IMG/VR virus record: IMGVR_UViG_3300022933_000279
Location: 86,811 to 150,810 of that record
From: a virus
Strand: one strand, 5' to 3'
DNA: 64,000 bases
In this document: one piece after another, positions 10,701-22,100 of the stretch
How positions within the stretch are numbered: the stretch's first letter is position 1
Layout of the letters: every line of letters starts with the position of its first letter
Position numbers and translations under genes: made by a program
Notes under the pieces: model-generated
Database searches by the model: none
Told to the model about the DNA's origin: nothing
The model's input: only the letters and a program-made list of their open reading frames with translations

Positions 10701-13700
10701 GAGCTAGTACTGTTTTATCTAGTGTTGTTCTTAGATATGGACATTCTAAAACAGATGTAAACTTTGTAAGCGACGGTGCAATAGGCGGATTAACAAATGT
10801 AGATTTGTATAGTCAAGTAGGCACTAATAATGCTGATCAAATTTATACTTATGAAGGCAAATTTACAGTTGATCCTACAAATAATTATCATGCGATATAT
10901 TTGTATATAAAAATGAATACATCTACAACATATACATTACATGTAGATAAAATTGAAATGATAGATGTTACAACTCGTGGTAAGCTTGAATATGAAGGAT
11001 TCAATACAGCAGATGAACCAGAATCATTTATGATTATGGAACCATCGGAATTTACTGCTGGAGAAACTGTTGTATCTTTAGTTGGTGCTAGAACAGCTGT
11101 ATTAGCAAGTGCAAATGTTCAATCAGTTGAATCAACTGAGAATTATGGTAATAATGCTGTATTAAAATCCGGTGCTTTAAAAACTGGAGCTATTAAAGCT
11201 CTTACAATTGCACAGGCAGGTATAAACTATACTACAGTTCCTACAGTTACGGCCCCAACAGGTGATAACAACGCGACATTTACAGCTAACCGTACAACTA
11301 TAACTAATTATCCTGGAACGTTTAAAAGTAAATTAGGAATGATTAGTGATATTATCAGGGTACAGGATTCTTACTATTATCAAGATTTTTCATATGTTTT
11401 GAGATCTGATATTCAGATTGGTACCTTTAGAGATATGGTAAGGTCTTTTGTTCATCCAGCAGGATGGGCAGTATTTGGTGAGATAGGTATTGAATTTTTG
11501 ATTAGTATGTCCATTGAGGCAGAATCAGTCACTAATAAAAAGCTTGAATTGTTCGTTGATAGAACACCAGCATATGTTACACAATACGGCCCAATTGATA
11601 AAGATATGAGAATGGGTTATAATAGAACAATGATGCCGTTTGATAGTGAATATGGCCAAATTGATTTTGATTGGGGTATTATTCATAATTATCATATTGA
11701 ATTCTTAGATCCAAGATGTATTGGTTTTGGCGCAACGACAGATGATAAACATTTTGCATTTCACTTAGGAAGGCAAGACAGTACTACTTGGTTAAATGGA
11801 CTCGGATGGGACTATGAAAAAGATTATGCTGGTAATTTAGCTGGGCAATTTGGTGTAGCTACACCTTACAATAGTAGTGATGCCGGCAGAGTAGAAATAA
11901 CACATTGGTTCATAGAACATGATCAAACTAATGCTTTGAACGAAAGTACTAAAATTGCACCTTGGTATCCGAATGTAATCGCAGAATATGTTATTCCAGG
12001 TCACTATGAAGGAAATGAATGTACAGGACATAGCGCCGGCGGTGGAGTTTCCCTACACGGTAAGGATTCACACTATAATACAGAAAATAGATGGAACCCT
12101 CAAACTTCGACTAATGCAGCTGGGACATATGCGGGCGCACAAAGACCACCGGAAACTTTCTGGGGTCTAGGTGGAGACGGTAATCCAAGTCTAGTACGTA
12201 AAGGTGGATTTGAATATTGGCCAGAAATAGGTATATTAGGAAAATATACTTCACCGGATGGTAATGAAACAATGCCATTAGTTACCACTCATGTAAGTTA
12301 TGGTGAAGAAGAAGTTGAATTAATCGGTGATGCTACTATAACTGTAATAAGTTGGAAAGAGCCTACACTGCCTATAAGAATGGCAACCGCGTCATTACCA
12401 AATTTAACTAGTGTTGATACATATGTTAAATTAGATGAGAGTAGGGTAAAAATACAACCATTTGATAATATGTCCATTGATAGACAAACTGTACATTGGC
12501 CAAATGCTGCAGATCGTTTAATCGCGGTAACAGTTTCAAGCACTGATTTTCTTTTTGATGGCGTAAACATTAATGATAGTGCATGGTCAAGAAAACTTAT
12601 CAAGGGTGTAACATATCGTTTTAATCAAGAAGATAGTACTAATTTAGGACACCCATTAAGATTTGCAAATCTTCTTGACGGTAAACATGCTGCAGGATAT
12701 GTAGAAGCAACAAATCAATATCCTTATACTGCAGTTGGCACACCAGGAAGTGGTGGATCATATGTTGATTTTAAAATTCCAGATTTTGATGTAGCACATG
12801 TTGATGGTTCTGGTAGCTGGAGTAAAAATGATACAGTATGGGCTTATTGTCATAATCATTCAAATATGGGCGGCCCAGTAAAAATAGAAGAGAAGATAGT
12901 AGTTAATGGTTCTGAATGGATGCATGTTAAAAAATCTCTGGGTGTTAATACTCCAGATACTACTGCTTCCGGAATTTATAGAGATCCAACTTATGAATAT
13001 GGACAGTCATATGCTAGACCAAAAGATAAGAGATTAAATAATCCATTAAGAACTGATAATAAGTTTGAAGTCGCAGTTGCAAATATTAAAGCTGGACATG
13101 TTGTAGGATTAAGAACGGATGGGACAATACAACAGGTATATCAAACAGGGAATGTTTGTTTCCCAAGAATCAATTATGTTCATTCATTATTAGGAATAGT
13201 TCAATCAGATGGCGCTGTTGGGGAATTTGTTGAAGTTCATGATACTGATTCAACAGAAGAAAAAGTTTGGGATCTAGTACCTGGTGCTGAATATTATCCT
13301 AATTATAGTGCAAATTCTGCGAATCTTCAGGAAGAGGCATATGTTACAACTACTCCTCCTACAATAACTTCTGCAGATGCTCTTGATAGAATTAAATTAG
13401 GAAAAGCAGACACAAAGGATTCATTAAATTTATCTTTTCCTAGATGGGAGATATATACTTATCAAGCACATGAAAATTTAGTAGAAGGAAATGTAGTAGG
13501 TTTAATGTCTAATGGTAAGGTACAAAAAGTTTTCTGTGAAGTAGATGGAACGGCTAAACCTCAATTAGATGGCGTTCACTCATTACTTGGTATAGTAAAA
13601 GCGGATTGTTTACTAGGAGATTGGGCTGAAATAATAACAAAAGATCAAACTCACGAGATGGCAGCATTCTTTCAAGGTGCAGACACAAACTTTACATGGG

Positions 13701-14371
13701 CAACAGATACAGATCTTTATGTTGATTATAGAGATGCTTCTATAAAGCTAAATGTAGCTTATAGCAACCATCCACTTAATAAGATTGGAAAGTCACTTGC
13801 TGGACAACAAGGTACGGAACAGACGGTATTAGTGACATGCGATATACCGACACATGGAACATATTCGCCTACATGGGATAAAACGAAAGCTAGTTGGCCA
13901 TGGAATACTTATTGTAGAGTATCCACAGTTCCACATTTAGATGATATAGTAGGCGATAGCACAATAGAAGAATACGCAGGACTTGGTATAGAATTAACTA
14001 TGCCACAGAATGATCACCCAGTAGAAAATCTTGAATCTGGGCAGAGCATATTATTTGATGATATAAATATTATACTAGAAGAAGCAGATGGGATGCTTCT
14101 CGAAGATGGTGATGAAGTATTAGTAGAAGATGGTACAACTGATGCAACATCTGCCATGGGTAAATTAAAAATCGAGAATGATTATCTCTTATATGAAGAC
14201 CTTATAAATACAGGTAGTGACTATAAACGTATTAATATATATAGTAGGTTTGATGCTAAATATATTGTAGGTAATTATACCACAAGTAGTTTTAATGTAC
14301 ATGAGCGCGCGAATAAATACTTCCCGGAAGGACGTAGTGATCACGCAGCTCAACATGCAGTTTTAGAGTAA
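7739..14371 (+). CDS. Giant baseplate wedge-type protein, 2210 aa, with amicyanin-like copper-site domain
   Basis: Very large virion protein between gp6 and gp8, the place of gp7 in T4; call it gp7-positioned. The N-terminal 350 residues (SEIIQNQLPSFFTEEG start; AIKTARDIYRSRGTEDSFLW around 320-340) resemble baseplate proteins of marine T4-like phages. The rest is a chain of small beta modules: GE-I-G-TSGA units near residues 190 and 840, GxGY units (GTGYKVNDELVI, about 500), an acidic LLEEGDGLILID unit, and from about 1620 to 1720 a cupredoxin-like domain. That domain has GHPLRF (H1638) and C1704-H-N-H1707-S-N-M1710, the Cys-x2-His-x2-Met spacing of amicyanin. Two tandem DUF2190-like units follow (about 1775-1830 and 1905-1965). 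Host contact and copper binding are inferences. Confidence 0.65.
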   Translation: MADNRISEIIQNQLPSFFTEEGSNLPVFMTKYFEFLESYQIEYTDLELDEYNIVQEDDDGAYYVRGTAIDQRELVYEPSDGAESTDAGLQYGHFYPVYGNKAPAIAASDDGTIYELELEELRGNVFYMPRKGGANGGNYGIAIKDPPSTSYTAYTAASRIVKEDSPEDGKANTEIIVESERGEDATFAIGEVIIGATSGAQLIVTGYQRKNEPAGKFLETANTASPKYNLDPHLLFARPINGRVLIHGESIRGRLTRAKATVGETDKDLLRNPLRGAADIDLMTDVDAADNYMLQQFREDFLSNIPFDAIGDLRQAIKTARDIYRSRGTEDSFLWLWRTVYGSDQLSFIYPKERLLRPSDGTWSSAKSVKLYTGTAINPDEFNSKVIKGQDSQATATVDNSIAYIEGSTAVTELYLTDYVKGYDARFDIYSDFQPGEKIATIEAFVDTEAGLSELMNSPDSSDAVKAMAFPAGSSRGDCIAVIGDITIVSAGTGYKVNDELVIKGGPGQGASARVSATANGAIDEIIVDDGGNGYMGGEMLIVDSAGTLGTNHTGAIRGILETGTFRDSNSTIDKVISTANGGSAASAISLNAFSFSVDDPGDVRYPENINTHFSSSNSTTWVAEVTNQDTEDGGANILLEEGDGLILIDSTDGSADAGDNILFHTKNFEDDIQSGYYVYDSKTGTKGTIAGPSVNTTCFVYVIESESAANFVENSYGDLYYSANATAVPGKSQMFQIASIKPASYYETNQLGDNTYSIDSYYGATKYTYTSFGAIANVQVITTGIDYLKGPSYEASNQTILGKKAYEFEDPITGKNTAELSYLNFAENVQGKYRFGEYVIGQTSGKKAQVVQPYVNSSANSTASSMKVKEVDTTFSLEDESVILSGLGTFENNTSALYSFSTKGVGGAVVIASNGNETWDNQTGDTGNNTLSIESSNTIYGSYSGKIAVNDQLETYVGLKGLNNSTGADYENLLNAGNEYIGRISFRASTVLSSVVLRYGHSKTDVNFVSDGAIGGLTNVDLYSQVGTNNADQIYTYEGKFTVDPTNNYHAIYLYIKMNTSTTYTLHVDKIEMIDVTTRGKLEYEGFNTADEPESFMIMEPSEFTAGETVVSLVGARTAVLASANVQSVESTENYGNNAVLKSGALKTGAIKALTIAQAGINYTTVPTVTAPTGDNNATFTANRTTITNYPGTFKSKLGMISDIIRVQDSYYYQDFSYVLRSDIQIGTFRDMVRSFVHPAGWAVFGEIGIEFLISMSIEAESVTNKKLELFVDRTPAYVTQYGPIDKDMRMGYNRTMMPFDSEYGQIDFDWGIIHNYHIEFLDPRCIGFGATTDDKHFAFHLGRQDSTTWLNGLGWDYEKDYAGNLAGQFGVATPYNSSDAGRVEITHWFIEHDQTNALNESTKIAPWYPNVIAEYVIPGHYEGNECTGHSAGGGVSLHGKDSHYNTENRWNPQTSTNAAGTYAGAQRPPETFWGLGGDGNPSLVRKGGFEYWPEIGILGKYTSPDGNETMPLVTTHVSYGEEEVELIGDATITVISWKEPTLPIRMATASLPNLTSVDTYVKLDESRVKIQPFDNMSIDRQTVHWPNAADRLIAVTVSSTDFLFDGVNINDSAWSRKLIKGVTYRFNQEDSTNLGHPLRFANLLDGKHAAGYVEATNQYPYTAVGTPGSGGSYVDFKIPDFDVAHVDGSGSWSKNDTVWAYCHNHSNMGGPVKIEEKIVVNGSEWMHVKKSLGVNTPDTTASGIYRDPTYEYGQSYARPKDKRLNNPLRTDNKFEVAVANIKAGHVVGLRTDGTIQQVYQTGNVCFPRINYVHSLLGIVQSDGAVGEFVEVHDTDSTEEKVWDLVPGAEYYPNYSANSANLQEEAYVTTTPPTITSADALDRIKLGKADTKDSLNLSFPRWEIYTYQAHENLVEGNVVGLMSNGKVQKVFCEVDGTAKPQLDGVHSLLGIVKADCLLGDWAEIITKDQTHEMAAFFQGADTNFTWATDTDLYVDYRDASIKLNVAYSNHPLNKIGKSLAGQQGTEQTVLVTCDIPTHGTYSPTWDKTKASWPWNTYCRVSTVPHLDDIVGDSTIEEYAGLGIELTMPQNDHPVENLESGQSILFDDINIILEEADGMLLEDGDEVLVEDGTTDATSAMGKLKIENDYLLYEDLINTGSDYKRINIYSRFDAKYIVGNYTTSSFNVHERANKYFPEGRSDHAAQHAVLE

Positions 14372-14399
14372 TTAATTAATAACGATTGGAGTTATCGAA

Positions 14400-16127
14400 A
14401 TGCCGGCTTTAGTAACAAATAAATTTAGAATGTTCAATGCAAAGCAGTTTCGAGAGTCTTTTGACGAAGATTCCGGAATGACAACATTTGCGAACACAGT
14501 CGCGGGCGATACATACTTAGAATCTAATATGTATCTTTTCATCGGTGGTGTCCAGAACTGGGCTAATGTAGCAGGAGCCGCGGCAGCAGACAACGACACA
14601 ACACCCCCTACACCCACCGATTCAGTATCAAATACTTATTATAATCATTGGAAAGATATGATCGCAGCTAAAAAGGTTGTATCTACTGATGTGACACATT
14701 GTATTCCTAGATATAATTGGGCTAACAATACATCTTATTTTGCTTATGATAATACGCAAAATGCTATGCTTGCCAATACCTTTTATGTCATGACAGATGA
14801 ATATAATGTATATAAGTGTTTAGCAAACAATAACACTGGTGGAACAAGTGTTGCAAAACCAACAGGTCAAGCAGCAACTATTGTTACACCTGGATCAGAT
14901 GGATATAAGTGGAAGTATATGTTCACAATTTCGGCCGCATCGGCTTTGAAATTTGTAACCACTAATTATATTCCTGTACAACAAGTACGTTATCAGAATA
15001 CTGTTATGGCATCGGCCACACAGGAAAACACCTTACAACGTGCTGTTGAAAATGCAGCTGTTGATGGTGCTATCAATATCTATAGAAAAACAGCTAACGG
15101 AACAGTTGGTGGAGCTGAATATTTAATTTTTGAAACCAACACATTGGATAACGGTTTTGGTAGTGCATATTCACATACTACTACTTCCGTACGTATTCAT
15201 AGTACCGCAAGTGCTGCTGATGATGTTTATGTCGGTTCAGATATATTCTTTACATCAGGAAATGCAGAAGGACAAGGTGGAACTATTACAGATTATAATG
15301 GTACTACAAAAGTAGTTACCTTCGCGCCAGCAGTTTCATCTGCGGCCGCACAAAGTGATAGTTTTCAAATTGCACCTAGATTACAAATATTAGGTGATGG
15401 AAGCGGAGCAAATTGTAGATCAAACGGAACTAATACTTCTGGTTTAACTGATGTTATAACAATTGCCGCAGGTTCTGGATATACAAATGCAGCTGTTAGT
15501 GTTTTAGCTAATAGTTCTTGGAATACAGATGATGCCACAGTTCAAGCTGTTATCGAACCAAAAGGCGGTCATGGATTTGATGCCACAGAAGAATTAGGTG
15601 GATATAACGTTATGGTTAACGTTAGACTTGAAAATGATGAGTCCGGAGAATTTACAGTAGCCAATGATTTTAGAAAAATTGGTTTAATTTCACATCCGAA
15701 CGCAGCTAATACAACTAATGATAATGATCTTGCTATACCAGCAACTATTTCATTGGCTGACCAGGCACTTAGAGTTACAGTGCAATCTTTTTCAGGTTCT
15801 GCATATTCATCAGACCAATTAGTAACAGGTTCAGTATCAGGTGCAACAGGAAGAGTAGTTGACTGGACTTCAGGAACAAGTAAATTGAGAATGTCTCAAG
15901 TTACAAAAGGTTCAAATACTTCAAACGGATGGGATGGAACACCAGGTTCTTTTCAAGCTAACGAAGCGTTGACGGTTTCTGGAGGTGGAACAACCGCTAA
16001 TACAAGTGCTATTGAAGGACCTGACTTGAAACAATATACTGGTGATATTCTATATGTTGAAAATAGATCACCAATTTCAAGAGCTAGTGACCAAATCGAA
16101 GATGTTAAGTTAATAATTAACTTCTAA
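14400..16127 (+). CDS. 8: Baseplate wedge subunit gp8
   Basis: Wedge protein that joins the T4 baseplate periphery. It aligns by eye with T4 gp8 over the first 200 residues: PPTPTDSVSN, then HWKDMIAAKKV, IPRYNW, a variable loop, YKCLANNNTGG, and DGYKWKYMFTI followed by TTNYIPV. T4 gp8 is 334 aa; this one is 575 aa. The extra C-terminal part carries a GSGYTNAAVSV unit and a TSGA-type unit (SSDQLVTGSVSGATGRVV) shared with other virion proteins of this phage. The C-terminus ends RASDQIEDVKLIINF. ATG at 14400 follows a TTGGAGTT ribosome site. Confidence 0.85.
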   Translation: MPALVTNKFRMFNAKQFRESFDEDSGMTTFANTVAGDTYLESNMYLFIGGVQNWANVAGAAAADNDTTPPTPTDSVSNTYYNHWKDMIAAKKVVSTDVTHCIPRYNWANNTSYFAYDNTQNAMLANTFYVMTDEYNVYKCLANNNTGGTSVAKPTGQAATIVTPGSDGYKWKYMFTISAASALKFVTTNYIPVQQVRYQNTVMASATQENTLQRAVENAAVDGAINIYRKTANGTVGGAEYLIFETNTLDNGFGSAYSHTTTSVRIHSTASAADDVYVGSDIFFTSGNAEGQGGTITDYNGTTKVVTFAPAVSSAAAQSDSFQIAPRLQILGDGSGANCRSNGTNTSGLTDVITIAAGSGYTNAAVSVLANSSWNTDDATVQAVIEPKGGHGFDATEELGGYNVMVNVRLENDESGEFTVANDFRKIGLISHPNAANTTNDNDLAIPATISLADQALRVTVQSFSGSAYSSDQLVTGSVSGATGRVVDWTSGTSKLRMSQVTKGSNTSNGWDGTPGSFQANEALTVSGGGTTANTSAIEGPDLKQYTGDILYVENRSPISRASDQIEDVKLIINF

Positions 16128-16148
16128 TATTTTACAATAAGGTAATAA

Positions 16149-19100
16149 GTGTCAGGCGTAAAAACAAATTTTAACATTGCACCATACTATGATGATTTTG
16201 ATAAAGATAAAAACTTTCATAGGATCTTATTCAGACCTGGTTTCGCAGTTCAGGCAAGGGAACTTACCCAGATGCAAACCATCTTGCAAGAGCAAGTTAC
16301 CAGGTTCGGTGATCATATCCTTAAAGAAGGCAGCAAAGTTTTTGGTGGAGATGTAACACTCAATACACAAGTTAATTCTTTAAAGTTAGAATCGGCTTTT
16401 GATAGTGCTACTGTAACAGTTAGTTCTTTTGAAGGTAAAACTATTACTGGCGGCTCCTCAGGTGCCAAAGGTTTAGTTATTAGAGCAGAAGCTCTTACTG
16501 TATCAGATCAACCTACTTTAATTTTTTCTAAATTAGGTGGTGGAAATTTTTTAGATGGCGAAACAATTTCTACTTTAGAAACAACACCATATCAAGCTAA
16601 TACTGTTAGTTTAAGTGGTGCCTCTGGAGTGCAGTATGCTCAGAATACGGCATCTGTCGCAAGTATTACAGAAGGGTGTTTTTATATAAGTGGATTTTTT
16701 GTTTTAAACCCCGCGCAAACTATTGCCTTAGATAAGTATAGCGGTTTACCAACAAAAAGAATTGGTTTAACAGTTACTGAATCTATTGTTCAAACAGATG
16801 ATGATTCATCTATTTTAGATAATGCACAAGGTACTGCTAACTATGCGGCACCGGGTGCTGATAGATTTAAAATGGCATTGACTTTAACATCTTTAGATAT
16901 AGCAACAACAACTACTGCTACAGATGGAACTGTCACAACTACTTCTAGTACTTTTACAGAATATGCTGGTGAAAAATTTATAGAATTAGTTAGAATGGAA
17001 TCTGGTGTTAAAGTTTCAGAAACCAAGTTTCCAATTTATGGGGAACTTGAAAAAACATTAGCTAGAAGAACATTTGATGAATCAGGTTCATATACTGTAA
17101 GACCATTTGGAATACAATTAAGAAATCATAAAGATGGAAATACTGCTTTAATCTCTGCCGGATTAGAAGCAGGTAAAGCTTATGTAAAAGGCTATGAATA
17201 TGAAAATATTGCAACACAATATATTGATGTAGAAAGAGGTCGTGATACAGCAAATGTATCAGATTATATTGTTGCATCAGATTATGGCAATTCTTTGTAT
17301 CTTAAAAATGTTTTAGGTACTTTCGATATATCCAAACATGAATTGGTGGATTTGCATTGTTGTCCTTCCGCTTCTGTTAATGCTATGTCAAATGATACTA
17401 ATGCGTTAACAAAATACAATCAAACGAAGATGGGAACAGCGAGAATAAGATCGTTTGATTGGGAACAAGCAGATCTAACTGCATCTAATACTACACACTT
17501 TCATTCAGTATATTCATCTCGAATATATGACATACGTTTAGATAAAACTATCGCCGGTGAAGTAACTGGTGAAGGTGATGATTTAACAACTCTTGGTGTC
17601 CCAGCAGGAATTACATCATATGCAAATGGAGCATATAAGGGCGCAGTGGTAACTGTTAATACCACGAACGGCTCTACTGTTTCAAGTGATACAGTTTCGA
17701 TTGCTGAATATATTGCTATAGGTTCACAACACACAATTAAAGCTAATACTGCTTTATCACAAAAAGTATTATCAAATTCAACATTTACTATTTCTTTTAA
17801 ATTTCAAGATTTAGGTTGTTTGATTGTAAAGCATGCAGCTGTAGATCAATTAACTGCTGCAAACACAACTTATGTTGTAAAAACAACATCTGCAGATATT
17901 GATAAACTATCAAAATTTAATAATGATCCTGAAGGAATAGCCCAATTATCAGGTGTAAGTAAAAATACATTATTATATCAATTACCATTTTCACCTTTGG
18001 CAACTATACCTGATGGGGTTACTTATACATATAAAACATTTCAATCGATTTCTGTACCAATGGCAGGTGTGACAACTGTATCGACAGCTTCCGGTGCTTT
18101 TATAGGAACAGGCGCTCAGTCCGCATCAACTGCGAAAGAATTGTTTTCAGTAGCTGTTAAAACAATTGATAATGCCGCCAGCCCACCGGTTGATAATGTA
18201 ACAGGAGAAGCATTAACTGAAGGGCAGTTATTAAATTTTGATGCATCTACAGGTAGAACAGCAACTATTGATAGTCCTACTCAAACAACATTAAATTTAA
18301 ATACAAAAAGTGGTGCATATCAAGTAGAAGTACTTTCAACTATTAGAACAGCTAATGCAACGCCAAGATCAAAAACGTTAACGGTTGGAAATACAACTGT
18401 CATAGCTTCAAATACAACTATTTCTAAAGGTCAAGTTCATATTGCTGAGCCTAATAAAAAGTCCGGTAAAAAAGATAACTTGATGATATCTGATGTTGTT
18501 AATATAGCTTATATAATTGATTCTGGTGACCCTGCTCAACCGGTAGGTCAACCGATGATAACAGCACTCAAAGATGCTGCATCAACAACTGCCGTAGACG
18601 CTACTTCCAGATATGATTTAGATAACGGACAACGAGATAATTATTATGATTGGGCTTCTATTACATTAAAGCCTGGTCAACCAGCCCCTGCTGGACAACT
18701 ATTAATAATTTGTGATCATTTTAGTAATCCTGCTTTAACACCACCAATTCAAGATGCGCTTGCTGGATATTTTTCAATTACATCATATGCCGACGTAAGT
18801 TCAAATACAGGATATCATTATGACCTACAAGGTGTTAAAAGAAAAGGATTTAATTTCTCTGCTGTTCCAAAATATACAAGTCCTACAACAGGTGAAGAAA
18901 TTGAATTAAGAGATTGTATAGATTTTAGACCCACACGTTATTCTGCTAATAATGATAAAGGTTCTAATACTACAAATGATATGACATCTAATAATGCAGC
19001 GATTCCTTCTTCACAGTTGGGATCTGCCGGTGGAACACCAGACCCTGAATATACATTTCAATTTAATATTCAATACTATTTGGGCCGGAAAGATAAATTA

Positions 19101-22100
19101 ACTCTTTCTAAAGATAGGAAGTTTAATGTAATTAAAGGTGTACCTGCATTAGAACCAGTTGCTCCTCCGGATGACGACGATTCTATGACATTGTATACAT
19201 TAACTATTCCTCCATATACTTTTAATACTCAAGATATTAAAACAAAGTATATTGATAATAGACGTTATACAATGAGAGATATTGGTAAACTAGAAAAGAG
19301 GATTGAAAATTTAGAATATTATACTGCATTATCAATGTTAGAAAAAGAAGCTGCAGCTTCATCTATTTCTGGCGGATCAACACAAGACTCACTCTTTAAT
19401 CCTGCCGGTGATAGATTTAAAAATGGTATTTTAGTAGATGGTTTTAAAGGTCATGGAATAGGTGACGTTATAAACAATGATTATAGATGTTCAATTGATA
19501 TTGAAAAGAATGAATTAAGACCTCCATTTAAGACAGATAACTATACATTTCAAATGACGGATATTGGAGGTTCTAGTAATAATGTTCAATGGCATTATCC
19601 AGCACAAGAACTAATAACATTACCTTATACAACTGCTAATTTAGTAAATCAACCATTAGCAAGTACTTATAAAGGAGTTAATCCATTTGGTTTAGCTCAA
19701 TTTACTGGTGGTATTAAAACATATCCTGATTCAGATACATGGTATGATACTGAATTCCGACCTGAGGTATTAGTTAATATTGAAGGTGTTAATGATAATT
19801 GGCAGTTTGGAAATTATCGTGCCGGACATGGATCACAATGGGATAATTGGACTAAAAATTGGCATGGCGAACAAATTAACCCAGAACCAGAAATAAGTGT
19901 TAAGGATGCCGGTGCAACTTCTATTGGTATAAGAAAAGCAAATCTTATTAACAAAGGACAAACACGAAAAGGTATAACTTCAAAAAATATTCCAGACTCA
20001 ATTAAACGATCATTAGGAAATAAAGTAGCAGATATTTCTATGACATTCTGGATGAAGGCACACTTGCTAGGTTCTCAATATACACCAGATGATAATAGAA
20101 TATATTTTGTAGCAAGAGGATTAAAGCCAACAACAAATGTATATGTATTTTTTGATGGAGATAATGTATCCGCAAACGTTTATCCAATGCCTTTCTTAAC
20201 AATTAATGGTGTTGATACAGATAAACATCTAATGTTGGGTGAAACAATATCTGAGGGTTCGAATGTTGCGCAAATTATACTTCCACAATTAACTACTTCA
20301 GGTGGAACCGCAACTGCGTATATTAAAGTAGTTAAGGCATTAGATCTTAATGGTGATAATGCTGATCTAGATCAAGCTTTTTCACCAGGTTCAACAACTA
20401 TTCTTACATCTAATAGTGGTGTTTCCGGAGTCATATCAAATAGAACTGTGCCTACAAGAGGACAAGCAGATTATATGTCAACTAATCAAGCCGGTGAATT
20501 TGCAGGTATTCTTTCTATACCAGCAGGAGCTCACAAATCAGGTGAAAGATTATTAAGAGTTACTGATCAAGAAATAAATTCTGTTCCAGATTCAACTATG
20601 GCAGCAGAATGTACTTACACCGTAAGAGGTTTAGTAGATGGTAGAGAACCAACTTCGATTTCAACTAGGCCCTCTGTTTCACGAAGAGAAGATGTCACTA
20701 ATGAAAATGTAATAACAAGTCCTACTAGTAGAATTGAAGGTTCATCTCAGTGGATGGATCCAATGGCTCAAACATTTATTGTTAATAAGAGTAATTATCC
20801 TGAAGGGGCTTTTATTAAATCAGTAGATTTGTGGTTTAGACAAAAAGCAACAGCTAATAGTTCAACGCCGCAATTACCTATAACGGTTCAGATTAGACCA
20901 CTGATTAATGGATATCCAAGTTCAGGAACTATTATTCCACATAGTGAAGCAGTAAAAAGACCAGAAGAAATTAATACTATAGTAACTGCTCCGGATGCTT
21001 CAAATACATCTCATTATACAACATTTGAATTTCCTGCACCAGTATATTTAACAGGTGATGAATATGCATTGGTTGTTCTTTCAAATAGTTCTGAGTATCA
21101 ATTATGGACAGCTATACAAGGATTAAGTCCTTTAACTGATACATCCATCAGTCCTAATATTAGAATACCTAAGCAACCAAATATTGAAACAATGTATTTA
21201 CCAACCAATGCGGGCATGCCACAAATGTCTCCAGGTGAATCATTGATGATGAGAGTTAATAGGTGTCATTTTACAACACAAAATCAAGGCAACATAATTT
21301 TGATGTCTAATACACATAGTCAAAATATGGCCACATCTAATGTTTATATAGATGCATATAAATTTAATACATCAGTAATGAATTTTGATAGTACAACAAT
21401 TAATATGGCATTTAAGACTACTAATACATCTGGTGGATATTCATCAACGAATTACGTAACAGCCGAGAAAGATAAAAACGTTAATCTTGAAGAACGAATG
21501 ATGATGCAGTCTAATACAGCAAATAGTTTTAGTACACATATTACTATGAGATCTACTTCAAAATTTGTTTCACCATTGATTGATACTTCAAGATTTAGTT
21601 TAACTACAGTTGAAAATGATGTTGATAATGCAGCTCTAGCAAATTCAAATATATACATTATTAATGCTGGCGCAGCTTATACATCTACAGCAGTAGCTAC
21701 AGTTTCTGGTGGAAATGGAACAGGTGCAGAAATTGCATTAACACTTTCAGCTGGTGGAATTTCGGGTGCAACAGTTACTAACGGTGGTTCGGGTTATACA
21801 GAAACTCCAACAATAACAATATCAGATACAGGACATACTGGAACCAATTTCGCAAATGTTGTTGTAAGTAGTGAATTAGATGCACAAGGTGGACCAATCA
21901 ATGCTAAATATATTACAAGGAAAGTTAACCTTGAGGATGGTTTTGAAGCAGAAGATATTAAAGTTATCGTTCAGGCTTATAAACCAGAAAGTGCTAAAAT
22001 ATATGCATACGCAAAAGTTTTAAGTCCTGATGATTCCTCTGCATTTGATGATAGAGATTATATCCTATTATCACAAGAAACAGCTGCTTCTGTACATTCT

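Noticed and set aside
11988-12170. Alternative + strand frame inside the giant baseplate gene
   Set aside because: Internal to a continuous conserved frame, with no sign of a separate product.
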